Shown one piece after another: positions 22,972-35,837 of a stretch of 64,000 nucleotides of DNA (positions are counted from its first letter, which is position 1; each line of letters begins with the position of its first letter). The translations under genes were made by a program, and so were the position numbers. The stretch is from Siphonodentalium dalli (taxonomy: Eukaryota > Mollusca > Scaphopoda > Gadilida > Siphonodentaliidae), in the NCBI GenBank assembly GCA_032622095.1, contig CP136063.1, positions 34,944,106 to 35,008,105 on the forward strand, in the 5' to 3' direction. The notes below the pieces were generated by a model. The model was not told the origin of the DNA. It made no database searches and worked only from the letters and a program-made list of their open reading frames with translations.

Positions 22972-24388
22972 TCATCTAACGCCCCTTTCACCTTTTTTTT
23001 TCGGCGGCTCTTCATCGCTGTCACTATCCCACCGACAGGCCGACACATTCACTCCTTCCTCGGCATACTCCCAGTCGTCCCACGAACTCAAATCCTCCAA
23101 GTTCTTTGGCTGGAAACAGAAAAAAAGACGTTCAGTTTTAATTTTTTTAAATAATTGTTATACATATACGAGTGTTTAACGAAGGTGTGTAAATCTTGGG
23201 TTCCTTACTATTTTAGGGCCAGTTATAATTATATATACTTACATCCTCATAGCACCTCAGCTTTTTATCTTCCCAGTCTTCCCATTCGTCCCATGAACTC
23301 ATTGCTGTTAACTGTAAACAGAAGACAAGGCGATAGTGTCGAATTTAAATAGAAAATAAGAAAGAGTTCATTTTATACATATGTAAAAATAATCTTTAAT
23401 CTCGGCGGCTCTTCATCGTCATCGCTGTCCCACGAGCACGCTGCCAGGTTCACCCCTCTTCTCCATCCTCCCAGTCATCCCACGTACTCATATCCGTCAT
23501 GTTCTCATAAGTTTCGTCGTGCTCCCACTCAATGGTGGTGGTGGGGGACTGAAATAAAAGGAAACATAAAAGTTATCGAGGAAAACCATTCCCTATATTT
23601 ATAGAGTGGAAAAAAAAAGTGAGTTACAAAATTAAAATATTTAATATCGCTGATTTGAAGCGTAATAAATTTTTGTCAGTACAATGTTATGAATTCAATT
23701 GTGAAAGAAGGCGGTCGATACGACGACGTTGGAGTTAAGAATAAATTTTCATTTGCCTGGTTTTCAAAAGCCGGTCAAAATTCGTCAGTAAAGTTGCATG
23801 AAATTACCTGCGAAAAGTATTGACACAATGCACTAGTTGTTTTTATAAAAGTTCAGATATCTAAGTTGTAATGTGTGTACTTACCGTATCGATATCGCTT
23901 ATCACTCTATCCCCATCCGGGGTAAATAATCTTTTTCTGATCTGTAAATTAAAAAATGAACGCAAAATTACAAAAGATAGGTGGGCGACACAGAATAGTA
24001 AAAATATAGGCTTTACATGAATATGTTATAAAAATCTTGTTCCAAGTAACCCGTCTTTCGTTTAGCCCTCGGATATAGTAAAGAGCGTTATTAGTTACTG
24101 TTTTCCCCGATATGAAAATAATAAAGAGCATTTGGGGTTGTGTAATTAAAAACCTATAGAATCGCACCGCTGACAGAATACGAGTACACTATATAAATTG
24201 TTCGAATTCAAAAACAATACACAAAGAAATCCCTGGTTTCAACAAGTATGAATCTTTCTCAAACGAACGCTACTATTGCCTTTAACTAAATATCATGTTC
24301 AATTTAAAAATGAAATAAAAGTTATATTTATACATACCATTTCCATCGTGGGCGTCTCGCCGTCACTAAATGTATTAGGTGTTTCCAT
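22972..24388 (-). CDS. WDDW-family gene, unit U2
   Basis: Exons: 24388-24338 (METPNTFSDGETPTMEM), 23941-23885 (RKRLFTPDGD), 23548-23450 (TIEWEHDETYENMTDM, then WDDWEDGEEG and stop), 23311-23243 (WDEWEDWEDKKLRCYED, GTAAGT donor) and 23109-22972 (PKNLEDLSSWDDWEYAEEG, then PPKKKGERGVR and stop). A guanine run one base shorter than in U1 frameshifts the third exon. The product is either a 68-residue protein from the first three exons, or, if that exon is skipped (all phase 0), a protein with the LRCYE exon. An extra base after the lysine run shifts the end of the last exon. Which form is made cannot be told from sequence. Confidence 0.55.
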
Positions 24389-24550
24389 GTTTGAGAAGTT
24401 GTGCGGAGTGAAGAATTTCACCTTATATTATACCCAGTAACGAATCATCGCCCCGATTCTTGACTGAAAGTTATAATTCACGTTACAGTATAATTACACC
24501 AGTCGAGAGTTTCAACGTTCTACCCATTTTCCGTTTATTGGAATTAGCAG

Positions 24551-25860
24551 CATGACTAAATCCTTTAGCACGGGCTACAGGTCGTACCTTTGGTCAGATC
24601 ATCATGAAATTTGTCATGGATGTTAACAATGACATCTAAATGGGAACGAGTGGTTTTGGGGCCATTCGTCCAAAAAACATGGCCGCCAGCAGCCATCTTG
24701 GATTTTACTCTTTGTATGACTAAATCCTTTAGCACGGGCTACAGGTCCTACTTTTAGTCTGATCATCATAAAATTTGTCAAGAATGTTAATAATGACATG
24801 TAGATGGGAACGAGTCATTTTGGGGTCATTCGGCCAAAAAACATGGCCGCCAGCAGCCATCTTGGAATTTACTCTTTGTATGACTAAATCCTTTAGCACG
24901 GGCTACAGGTCGTACCTTTAGTCTGATCATCATAAAATTTGTCATGGTTGTTGAAATTGGAATGTAGATGGGAACGAGTCATGTTGGGGTCATTCGGACA
25001 AAAAACATGGCCGCCAGCGGCCATATTGGGTTTAAAAATTTAATCCATTAGCACGGGCCACAGGTCGTACTGTTCTTCTGATGATCATGAAATTTGTCAT
25101 GGATGATAATATTGACATGTAGATGGGAACGATTAATTTTGGGGTCATTCGGCCAAAAAACATGGCCGCAAGCAGCCATCTTGGATTTTACTCTTTGTAT
25201 GACTAAATTCTTTAGCACGGGCTGCAGGTCGTACCTTTAGTCTGATCATCATAAAATGTGTCATGGATGTTAACAATGACATGTAGATGGGAACGAGTAA
25301 TTTTGGGGTCATTCGGCCAAAAAACATGGCCGCCAGCAGCCATCTTGGATTTTACTCATTGTATGACTAAATCCTTTAGCACGGACTACAGGTCGTACCT
25401 TTAGTCTGATCATCATAAAATTTGTCATGGTTGTTGAAATTGGAATGTACCGCTATACTTAAAGTAATTGACCACCAATAACGTGGTGTCACCCCGTTAA
25501 TATGGCGGTACTATACCGCGGTATCCTCCAATACCGCGGTACTGATACCGCTTGTTAACGCGAACAATTATATGTGAGTAAATACCTCCCCTCAAAGAGT
25601 TCCATGAAAATCACTGCGGTATTCAACAAAATTAATGCGGTGCCCGCTAAAAGACCGCGGTATCATTATCGCCCAATACCGTAACTCCACCGCCATGACC
25701 GTCTCGATACTGCTACCGCTTATTACCGGTATCACCACGGTCATGACCGGGGTATCACCCCGTTTTTCTGGTCAATTACTTTGAGAATAGCGGTAGATGG
25801 GAACGACTCATTTTGGGGTCATTCGGCCGAAAACAAGGCCGCCAGCAGCCATCTTGGATT
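24551..25860. repeat. ~165-bp satellite, block 2 (unit U2)
   Basis: Copy of the 20145 block, shortened by several units, with the TA MITE at 25448-25795. Confidence 0.88.
25448..25795. mobile_element. TA-flanked MITE, unit U2
   Basis: Same insertion as 21042-21389, carried along by the duplication; one noted substitution in the interior (CTGCTACCGC for CCGCTACCGC). Confidence 0.8.
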
Positions 25861-26063
25861 TTACTTTTCTCTTCATGTCTATAAACATGTATTAGATATT
25901 CAACTTTCCACATTCCTAATGGCTCCATTAACTGTAATACATTAAATTATTCCCTTTCCAAGTTGAGCTACAGTGTCATTGACACTTTCATTTTACACAG
26001 AATGGAACTGAGACAAAATCCGATAAAACATTAATCCGTTTAATAACTAAATTGTCAGGGGCG

Positions 26064-26449
26064 TTAATCCTTATTGTCCTCTAACGCCCCCTTTAAATTA
26101 TTTTTTTTCGGCGGCTCTCCGTCATCGCTGTCCCACGTGCACGAAATCATTGTCTTTTCCTCGTCGCTCAGCTCCCAATCGTCCCAGCAGCTCATTTCGT
26201 CCAAGTCTTTTGGCTGGAAACAGAAGAAAAGATGTTCGGATTCAATTAAAAAAATAAAAAAATATTATACGGATACGAGTGATTAACGAAGGTATGTCAA
26301 TGTTGGGTTATCAATATGGTTCATCACTATTTTAGGGCCTGTTATAATGATATATACTTACATCCTCATTGCACTTCATATCCTCATCCTCGCTGAGGTC
26401 CCAGTCATCCCATGTACTCATATCCGTCATGTTCTCATAAGTTCCGTCG
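26064..26449 (-). pseudogene. WDDW 3' exons, unit U3, part gamma
   Basis: Exon scrap 26449-26362 (DMKCNED) and terminal exon 26213-26064. One more cytosine (plus strand) than in U2 keeps the frame through LKGALEDNKD to the stop, so this terminal exon is complete. Confidence 0.6.
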
Positions 26450-26732
26450 TCTATGGTGGTACTTTGATAAATTCGCAAATTTGCCAGGTAAACTTTCTTT
26501 ATAATCCCCACCCTCATAAAATTAATATATACGAAATGTTTTAGTGTTTGCCTCATATCCGTAAAATTTGCGTGTGTATGAACGCACCCCACGCACACAG
26601 TTGTAAAATGCGTAGATCAAATTATAGTGAATAAAATATATATATACTATACCCCTTTGTACACAGAATGGAACTGAGATGAAATCCGATAAAACATTAA
26701 TCCTTTTATTTTAGAAATTGTCAGGGGCGTTG

Positions 26733-28149
26733 TCATCTAACGCCCCTTTCACCTTTTTTTTTCGGCGGCTCTTCATCGCTGTCACTATCCCACCGACAGG
26801 CCGACACATTCACTCCTTCCTCGGCATACTCCCAGTCGTCCCACGAACTCAAATCCTCCAAGTTCTTTGGCTGGAAACAGAAAAAAAGACGTTCAGTTTT
26901 AATTTTTTAAAATAATTGTTATACATATACGAGTGTTTAACGAAGGTGTGTAAATCTTGGGTTCCTTACTATTTTAGGGCCAGTTATAATTATATATACT
27001 TACATCTTTATAGCACCTCAGCTTTTTATCTTCCCAGTCTTCCCATTCGTCCCATGAACTCATTGCTGTTAACTGTAAACAGAAGACAAGGCGATAGTGT
27101 CGAATTTAAATAGAAAATAAGAAAGAGTTCATTTTATACATATGTAAAAATAATCTTTAATCTCGGCGGCTCTTCATCGTCATCGCTGTCCCACGAGCAC
27201 GCTGCCAGGTTCACCCCTCTTCTCCATCCTCCCAGTCATCCCACGTACTCATATCCGTCATGTTCTCATAAGTTTCGTCGTGCTCCCACTCAATGGTGGT
27301 GGTGGGGGACTGAAATAAAAGGAAACATAAAAGTTATCGAGGAAAACCATTCCCTATATTTATAGAGTGGAAAAAAAAAGTGAGTTACAAAATTAAAATA
27401 TTTAATATCGCTGATTTGAAGCGTAATAAATTTTTGTCAGTACAATGTTATGAATTCAATTGTGAAAGAAGGCGGTCGATACGACGACGTTGGAGTTAAG
27501 AATAAATTTTCATTTGCCTGGTTTTCAAAAGCCGGTCAAAATTCGTCAGTAAAGTTGCATGAAATTACCTGCGAAAAGTATTGACACAATGCACTAGTTG
27601 TTTTTATAAAAGTTCAGATATCTAAGTTGTAATGTGTGTACTTACCGTATCGATATCGCTTATCACTCTATCCCCATCCGGGGTAAATAATCTTTTTCTG
27701 ATCTGTAAATTAAAAAATGAACGCAAAATTACAAAAGATAGGTGGGCGACACAGAATAGTAAAAATATAGGCTTTACATGAATATGTTATAAAAATCTTG
27801 TTCCAAGTAACCCGTCTTTCGTTTAGCCCTCGGATATAGTAAAGAGCGTTATTAGTTACTGTTTTCCCCGATATGAAAATAATAAAGAGCATTTGGGGTT
27901 GTGTAATTAAAAACCTATAGAATCGCACCGCTGACAGAATACGAGTACACTATATAAATTGTTCGAATTCAAAAACAATACACAAAGAAATCCCTGGTTT
28001 CAACAAGTATGAATCTTTCTCAAACGAACGCTACTATTGCCTTTAACTAAATATCATGTTCAATTTAAAAATGAAATAAAAGTTATATTTATACATACCA
28101 TTTCCATCGTGGGCGTCTCGCCGTCACTAAATGTATTAGGTGTTTCCAT
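26733..28149 (-). CDS. WDDW-family gene, unit U3
   Basis: Exons at 28149-28099, 27702-27646, 27309-27211, 27072-27004 and 26870-26733, arranged as in U2. The fourth exon reads KKLRCYKD: the glutamate of LRCYE is changed to lysine by a single base. Confidence 0.55.
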
Positions 28150-28311
28150 GTTTGAGAAGTTGTGCGGAGTGAAGAATTTCACCTTATATTATACCCAGTA
28201 ACGAATCATCGCCCCGATTCTTGACTGAAAGTTATAATTCACGTTACAGTATAATTACACCAGTCGAGAGTTTCAACGTTCTACCCATTTTCCGTTTATT
28301 GGAATTAGCAG

Positions 28312-29622
28312 CATGACTAAATCCTTTAGCACGGGCTACAGGTCGTACCTTTGGTCAGATCATCATGAAATTTGTCATGGATGTTAACAATGACATCTAA
28401 ATGGGAACGAGTGGTTTTGGGGCCATTCGTCCAAAAAACATGGCCGCCAGCAGCCATCTTGGATTTTACTCTTTGTATGACTAAATCCTTTAGCACGGGC
28501 TACAGGTCCTACTTTTAGTCTGATCATCATAAAATTTGTCAAGAATGTTAATAATGACATGTAGATGGGAACGAGTCATTTTGGGGTCATTCGGCCAAAA
28601 AACATGGCCGCCAGCAGCCATCTTGGATTTTACTCTTTGTATGACTAAATCCTTTAGCACGGGCTACAGGTCGTACCTTTAGTCTGATCATCATAAAATT
28701 TGTCATGGTTGTTGAAATTGGAATGTAGATGGGAACGAGTCATGTTGGGGTCATTCGGACAAAAAACATGGCCGCCAGCGGCCATATTGGGTTTAAAAAT
28801 TTAATCCATTAGCACGGGCCACAGGTCGTACTGTTCTTCTGATGATCATGAAATTTGTCATGGATGATAATATTGACATGTAGATGGGAACGATTAATTT
28901 TGGGGTCATTCGGCCAAAAAACATGGCCGCAAGCAGCCATCTTGGATTTTACTCTTTGTATGACTAAATTCTTTAGCACGGGCTGCAGGTCGTACCTTTA
29001 GTCTGATCATCATAAAATGTGTCATGGATGTTAACAATGACATGTAGATGGGAACGAGTAATTTTGGGGTCATTCGGCCAAAAAACATGGCCGCCAGCAG
29101 CCATCTTGGATTTTACTCATTGTATGACTAAATCCTTTAGCACGGACTACAGGTCGTACCTTTAGTCTGATCATCATAAAATTTGTCATGGTTGTTGAAA
29201 TTGGAATGTACCGCTATACTTAAAGTAATTGACCACCAATAACGTGGTGTCACCCCGTTAATATGGCGGTACTATACCGCGGTATCCTCCAATACCGCGG
29301 TACTGATACCGCTTGTTAACGCGAACAATTATATGTGAGTAAATACCTCCCCTCAAAGAGTTCCATGAAAATCACTGCGGTATTCAACAAAATTAATGCG
29401 GTGCCCGCTAAAAGACCGCGGTATCATTATCGCCCAATACCGTAACTCCACCGCCATGACCGTCTCGATACTGCTACCGCTTATTACCGGTATCACCACG
29501 GTCATGACCGGGGTATCACCCCGTTTTTCTGGTCAATTACTTTGAGAATAGCGGTAGATGGGAACGACTCATTTTGGGGTCATTCGGCCGAAAACAAGGC
29601 CGCCAGCAGCCATCTTGGATTT
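28312..29622. repeat. ~165-bp satellite, block 3 (unit U3)
   Basis: Copy of the block at 24551 with the MITE at 29209-29556. Confidence 0.88.
29209..29556. mobile_element. TA-flanked MITE, unit U3
   Basis: Duplicate of the insertion at 25448, sharing its interior substitution. Confidence 0.8.
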
Positions 29623-29824
29623 TACTTTTCTCTTCATGTCTATAAACATGTATTAGATATTCAACTTTCCACATTCCTAATGGCTCCATTAACTGTAATA
29701 CATTAAATTATTCCCTTTCCAAGTTGAGCTACAGTGTCATTGACACTTTCATTTTACACAGAATGGAACTGAGACAAAATCCGATAAAACATTAATCCGT
29801 TTAATAACTAAATTGTCAGGGGCG

Positions 29825-30210
29825 TTAATCCTTATTGTCCTCTAACGCCCCCTTTAAATTATTTTTTTTCGGCGGCTCTCCGTCATCGCTGTCCCACGTG
29901 CACGAAATCATTGTCTTTTCCTCGTCGCTCAGCTCCCAATCGTCCCAGCAGCTCATTTCGTCCAAGTCTTTTGGCTGGAAACAGAAGAAAAGATGTTCGG
30001 ATTCAATTAAAAAAATAAAAAAATATTATACGGATACGAGTGATTAACGAAGGTATGTCAATGTTGGGTTATCAATATGGTTCATCACTATTTTAGGGCC
30101 TGTTATAATGATATATACTTACATCCTCATTGCACTTCATATCCTCATCCTCGCTGAGGTCCCAGTCATCCCATGTACTCATATCCGTCATGTTCTCATA
30201 AGTTCCGTCG
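29825..30210 (-). pseudogene. WDDW 3' exons, unit U4, part gamma
   Basis: Scrap 30210-30123 and terminal exon 29974-29825, matching U3, with the complete LKGALEDNKD end. Confidence 0.6.
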
Positions 30211-30493
30211 TCTATGGTGGTACTTTGATAAATTCGCAAATTTGCCAGGTAAACTTTCTTTATAATCCCCACCCTCATAAAATTAATATATACGAAATGT
30301 TTTAGTGTTTGCCTCATATCCGTAAAATTTGCGTGTGTATGAACGCACCCCACGCACACAGTTGTAAAATGCGTAGATCAAATTATAGTGAATAAAATAT
30401 ATATATACTATACCCCTTTGTACACAGAATGGAACTGAGATGAAATCCGATAAAACATTAATCCTTTTATTTTAGAAATTGTCAGGGGCGTTG

Positions 30494-31910
30494 TCATCTA
30501 ACGCCCCTTTCACCTTTTTTTTTCGGCGGCTCTTCATCGCTGTCACTATCCCACCGACAGGCCGACACATTCACTCCTTCCTCGGCATACTCCCAGTCGT
30601 CCCACGAACTCAAATCCTCCAAGTTCTTTGGCTGGAAACAGAAAAAAAGACGTTCAGTTTTAATTTTTTAAAATAATTGTTATACATATACGAGTGTTTA
30701 ACGAAGGTGTGTAAATCTTGGGTTCCTTACTATTTTAGGGCCAGTTATAATTATATATACTTACATCTTTATAGCACCTCAGCTTTTTATCTTCCCAGTC
30801 TTCCCATTCGTCCCATGAACTCATTGCTGTTAACTGTAAACAGAAGACAAGGCGATAGTGTCGAATTTAAATAGAAAATAAGAAAGAGTTCATTTTATAC
30901 ATATGTAAAAATAATCTTTAATCTCGGCGGCTCTTCATCGTCATCGCTGTCCCACGAGCACGCTGCCAGGTTCACCCCTCTTCTCCATCCTCCCAGTCAT
31001 CCCACGTACTCATATCCGTCATGTTCTCATAAGTTTCGTCGTGCTCCCACTCAATGGTGGTGGTGGGGGACTGAAATAAAAGGAAACATAAAAGTTATCG
31101 AGGAAAACCATTCCCTATATTTATAGAGTGGAAAAAAAAAGTGAGTTACAAAATTAAAATATTTAATATCGCTGATTTGAAGCGTAATAAATTTTTGTCA
31201 GTACAATGTTATGAATTCAATTGTGAAAGAAGGCGGTCGATACGACGACGTTGGAGTTAAGAATAAATTTTCATTTGCCTGGTTTTCAAAAGCCGGTCAA
31301 AATTCGTCAGTAAAGTTGCATGAAATTACCTGCGAAAAGTATTGACACAATGCACTAGTTGTTTTTATAAAAGTTCAGATATCTAAGTTGTAATGTGTGT
31401 ACTTACCGTATCGATATCGCTTATCACTCTATCCCCATCCGGGGTAAATAATCTTTTTCTGATCTGTAAATTAAAAAATGAACGCAAAATTACAAAAGAT
31501 AGGTGGGCGACACAGAATAGTAAAAATATAGGCTTTACATGAATATGTTATAAAAATCTTGTTCCAAGTAACCCGTCTTTCGTTTAGCCCTCGGATATAG
31601 TAAAGAGCGTTTTTAGTTACTGTTTTCCCCGATATGAAAATAATAAAGAGCATTTGGGGTTGTGTAATTAAAAACCTATAGAATCGCACCGCTGACAGAA
31701 TACGAGTACACTATATAAATTGTTCGAATTCAAAAACAATACACAAAGAAATCCCTGGTTTCAACAAGTATGAATCTTTCTCAAACGAACGCTACTATTG
31801 CCTTTAACTAAATATCATGTTCAATTTAAAAATGAAATAAAAGTTATATTTATACATACCATTTCCATCGTGGGCGTCTCGCCGTCACTAAATGTATTAG
31901 GTGTTTCCAT
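30494..31910 (-). CDS. WDDW-family gene, unit U4
   Basis: Exons at 31910-31860, 31463-31407, 31070-30972, 30833-30765 and 30631-30494. It carries LRCYKD like U3. Only isolated base differences from U3 are seen, for example in the first intron near 31612. Confidence 0.55.
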
Positions 31911-32072
31911 GTTTGAGAAGTTGTGCGGAGTGAAGAATTTCACCTTATATTATACCCAGTAACGAATCATCGCCCCGATTCTTGACTGAAAGTTATAATT
32001 CACGTTACAGTATAATTACACCAGTCGAGAGTTTCAACGTTCTACCCATTTTCCGTTTATTGGAATTAGCAG

Positions 32073-33383
32073 CATGACTAAATCCTTTAGCACGGGCTAC
32101 AGGTCGTACCTTTGGTCAGATCATCATGAAATTTGTCATGGATGTTAACAATGACATCTAAATGGGAACGAGTGGTTTTGGGGCCATTCGTCCAAAAAAC
32201 ATGGCCGCCAGCAGCCATCTTGGATTTTACTCTTTGTATGACTAAATCCTTTAGCACGGGCTACAGGTCCTACTTTTAGTCTGATCATCATAAAATTTGT
32301 CAAGAATGTTAATAATGACATGTAGATGGGAACGAGTCATTTTGGGGTCATTCGGCCAAAAAACATGGCCGCCAGCAGCCATCTTGGATTTTACTCTTTG
32401 TATGACTAAATCCTTTAGCACGGGCTACAGGTCGTACCTTTAGTCTGATCATCATAAAATTTGTCATGGTTGTTGAAATTGGAATGTAGATGGGAACGAG
32501 TCATGTTGGGGTCATTCGGACAAAAAACATGGCCGCCAGCGGCCATATTGGGTTTAAAAATTTAATCCATTAGCACGGGCCACAGGTCGTACTGTTCTTC
32601 TGATGATCATGAAATTTGTCATGGATGATAATATTGACATGTAGATGGGAACGATTAATTTTGGGGTCATTCGGCCAAAAAACATGGCCGCAAGCAGCCA
32701 TCTTGGATTTTACTCTTTGTATGACTAAATTCTTTAGCACGGGCTGCAGGTCGTACCTTTAGTCTGATCATCATAAAATGTGTCATGGATGTTAACAATG
32801 ACATGTAGATGGGAACGAGTAATTTTGGGGTCATTCGGCCAAAAAACATGGCCGCCAGCAGCCATCTTGGATTTTACTCATTGTATGACTAAATCCTTTA
32901 GCACGGACTACAGGTCGTACCTTTAGTCTGATCATCATAAAATTTGTCATGGTTGTTGAAATTGGAATGTACCGCTATACTTAAAGTAATTGACCACCAA
33001 TAACGTGGTGTCACCCCGTTAATATGGCGGTACTATACCGCGGTATCCTCCAATACCGCGGTACTGATACCGCTTGTTAACGCGAACAATTATATGTGAG
33101 TAAATACCTCCCCTCAAAGAGTTCCATGAAAATCACTGCGGTATTCAACAAAATTAATGCGGTGCCCGCTAAAAGACCGCGGTATCATTATCGCCCAATA
33201 CCGTAACTCCACCGCCATGACCGTCTCGATACTGCTACCGCTTATTACCGGTATCACCACGGTCATGACCGGGGTATCACCCCGTTTTTCTGGTCAATTA
33301 CTTTGAGAATAGCGGTAGATGGGAACGACTCATTTTGGGGTCATTCGGCCGAAAACAAGGCCGCCAGCAGCCATCTTGGATTT
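32073..33383. repeat. ~165-bp satellite, block 4 (unit U4)
   Basis: Copy of the preceding blocks, MITE at 32970-33317. Confidence 0.88.
32970..33317. mobile_element. TA-flanked MITE, unit U4
   Basis: Duplicate of the same ancestral insertion; ends intact. Confidence 0.8.
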
Positions 33384-33602
33384 TACTTTTCTCTTCATGT
33401 CTATAAACATGTATTAGATATTCAACTTTCCACATTCCTAATGGCTCCATTAACTGTAATACATTAAATTATTCCCTTTCCAAGTTGAGCTACAGTGTCA
33501 TTGACACTTTCATTTTACACAGAATGGAACTGAGACAAAATCCGATAAAACATTAATCCGTTTAATAACTAAATTGTCAGGGGCGTTAATCCTTATTGTC
33601 CT

Positions 33603-33970
33603 CTAACGCCCCTTTAAATTATTTTTTTTCGGCGGCTCTCCGTCATCGCTGTCCCACGTGCACGAAATCATTGTCTTTTCCTCGTCGCTCAGCTCCCAAT
33701 CGTCCCAGCAGCTCATTTCGTCCAAGTCTTTTGGCTGGAAACAGAAGAAAAGATGTTCGGATTCAATTAAAAAAATAAAAAAATATTATACGGATACGAG
33801 TGATTAACGAAGGTATGTCAATGTTGGGTTATCAATATGGTTCATCACTATTTTAGGGCCTGTTATAATGATATATACTTACATCCTCATTGCACTTCAT
33901 ATCCTCATCCTCGCTGAGGTCCCAGTCATCCCATGTACTCATATCCGTCATGTTCTCATAAGTTCCGTCG
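33603..33970 (-). pseudogene. WDDW 3' exons, unit U5, part gamma
   Basis: Scrap 33970-33883 and terminal exon 33734-33603. Like U2 it has the shorter cytosine run and stops early at LKGR. Confidence 0.6.
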
Positions 33971-34252
33971 TCTATGGTGGTACTTTGATAAATTCGCAAA
34001 TTTGCCAGGTAAACTTTCTTTATAATCCCCACCCTCATAAAATTAATATATACGAAATGTTTTAGTGTTTGCCTCATATCCGTAAAATTTGCGTGTGTAT
34101 GAACGTCCTCACGCACACAGTTGTAAAATGCGTAGATCAAATTATAGTGAATAAAATATATATATACTATACCCCTTTGTACACAGAATGGAACTGAGAT
34201 GAAATCCGATAAAACATTAATCCTTTTATTTTAGAAATTGTCAGGGGCGTTG

Positions 34253-35683
34253 TCATCTAACGCCCCTTTCACCTTTTTTTTTCGGCGGCTCTTCATCGCT
34301 GTCACTATCCCACCGACAGGCCGACACATTCACTCCTTCCTCGGCATACTCCCAGTCGTCCCACGAACTCAAATCCTCCAAGTTCTTTGGCTGGAAACAG
34401 AAAAAAAGACGTTCAGTTTTAATTTTTTAAAATAATTGTTATACATATACGAGTGTTTAACGAAGGTGTGTAAATCTTGGGTTCCTTACTATTTTAGGGC
34501 CAGTTATAATTATATATACTTACATCCTCATAGCACCTCAGCTTTTTATCTTCCCAGTCTTCCCATTCGTCCCATGAACTCATTGCTGTTAACTGTAAAC
34601 AGAAGACAAGGCGATAGTGTCAAATTTAAATCGAAAAACAATATAGAAAATAAGAAAGAGTTCATTTTATACATATGTAAAAATAATCTTTAATCTCGGC
34701 GGCTCTTCATCGTCATCGCTGTCCCACGAGCACGCTGCCAGGTTCACCCCTCTTCTCCATCCTCCCAGTCATCCCACGTACTCATATCCGTCATGTTCTC
34801 ATAAGTTCCGTCGTGCTCCCACTCAATGGTGGTGGTGGGGGACTGAAATAAAAGGAAACATAAAAGTTATCGAGGAAAACCATTCCCTATATTTATAGAG
34901 TGGAGAAAAAAAAGTGAGTTACAAAATTAAAATATTTAATATCGCTGATTTGAAGCGTAATAAATTTTTGTCAGTACAATGTTATGGATTCAATTGTGAA
35001 AGAAGGCGGTCGATACGACGACGTTGGAGTTAAGAATAAATTTTCATTTGCCTGGTTTTCAAAAGCCGGTCAAAATTCGTCAGTAAAGTTGCATGAAATT
35101 ACCTGCGAAAAGTATTGACACAATGCACTAGTTGTTTTTATAAAAGTTCAGATATCTAAGTTGTAATGTGTGTACTTACCGTATCGATATCGCTTATCAC
35201 TCTATCCCCATCCGGGGTAAATAATCTTTTTCTGATCTGTAAATTAAAAAATGAACGCAAAATTACAAAAGATAGGTGGGCGACACAGAATAGTAAAAAT
35301 ATAGGCTTTACATGAATATGTTATAAAAATCTTGTTCCAAGTAACCCGTCTTTCGTTTAGCCCTCGGATATAGTAAAGAGCGTTATTAGTTACTGTTTTC
35401 CCCGATATGAAAATAATAAAGAGCATTTGGGGTTGTGTAATTAAAAACCTGTAGAATCGCACCGCTGACAGAATACGAGTACACAATATAAATTGTTCGA
35501 ATTCAAAAACAATACACAAAGAAATCCCTGGTTTCAACAAGTATGAATCTTTCTCAAACGAACACTACTATTGCCTTTAACTAAATATCATGTTCAATTT
35601 AAAAATGAAATAAAAGTTATATTTATACATACCATTTCCATCGTGGGCGTCTCGCCGTCACTAAATGTATTAGGTGTTTCCAT
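34253..35683 (-). CDS. WDDW-family gene, unit U5
   Basis: Exons at 35683-35633, 35236-35180, 34842-34744 (WEHDGTYENM as in U1, but still frameshifted to an early stop), 34592-34524 (LRCYED intact) and 34390-34253. It is the most diverged unit, with a 12-base longer stretch after the LRCYE exon and several substitutions. This fits an outermost unit that takes less part in homogenisation. Confidence 0.55.
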
Positions 35684-35837
35684 GTTTGAGAAGTTGTGCG
35701 GAGTGAAGAATTTCACCTTATATTATACCCAGTAACGAATCATCGCCCCGATTCTTGACCGAAAGTTATAATTCACGTTACAGTATAATTACACCAGTCG
35801 AGAGTTTCAACGTTCTACCCATTTTCCGTTTATTGGA

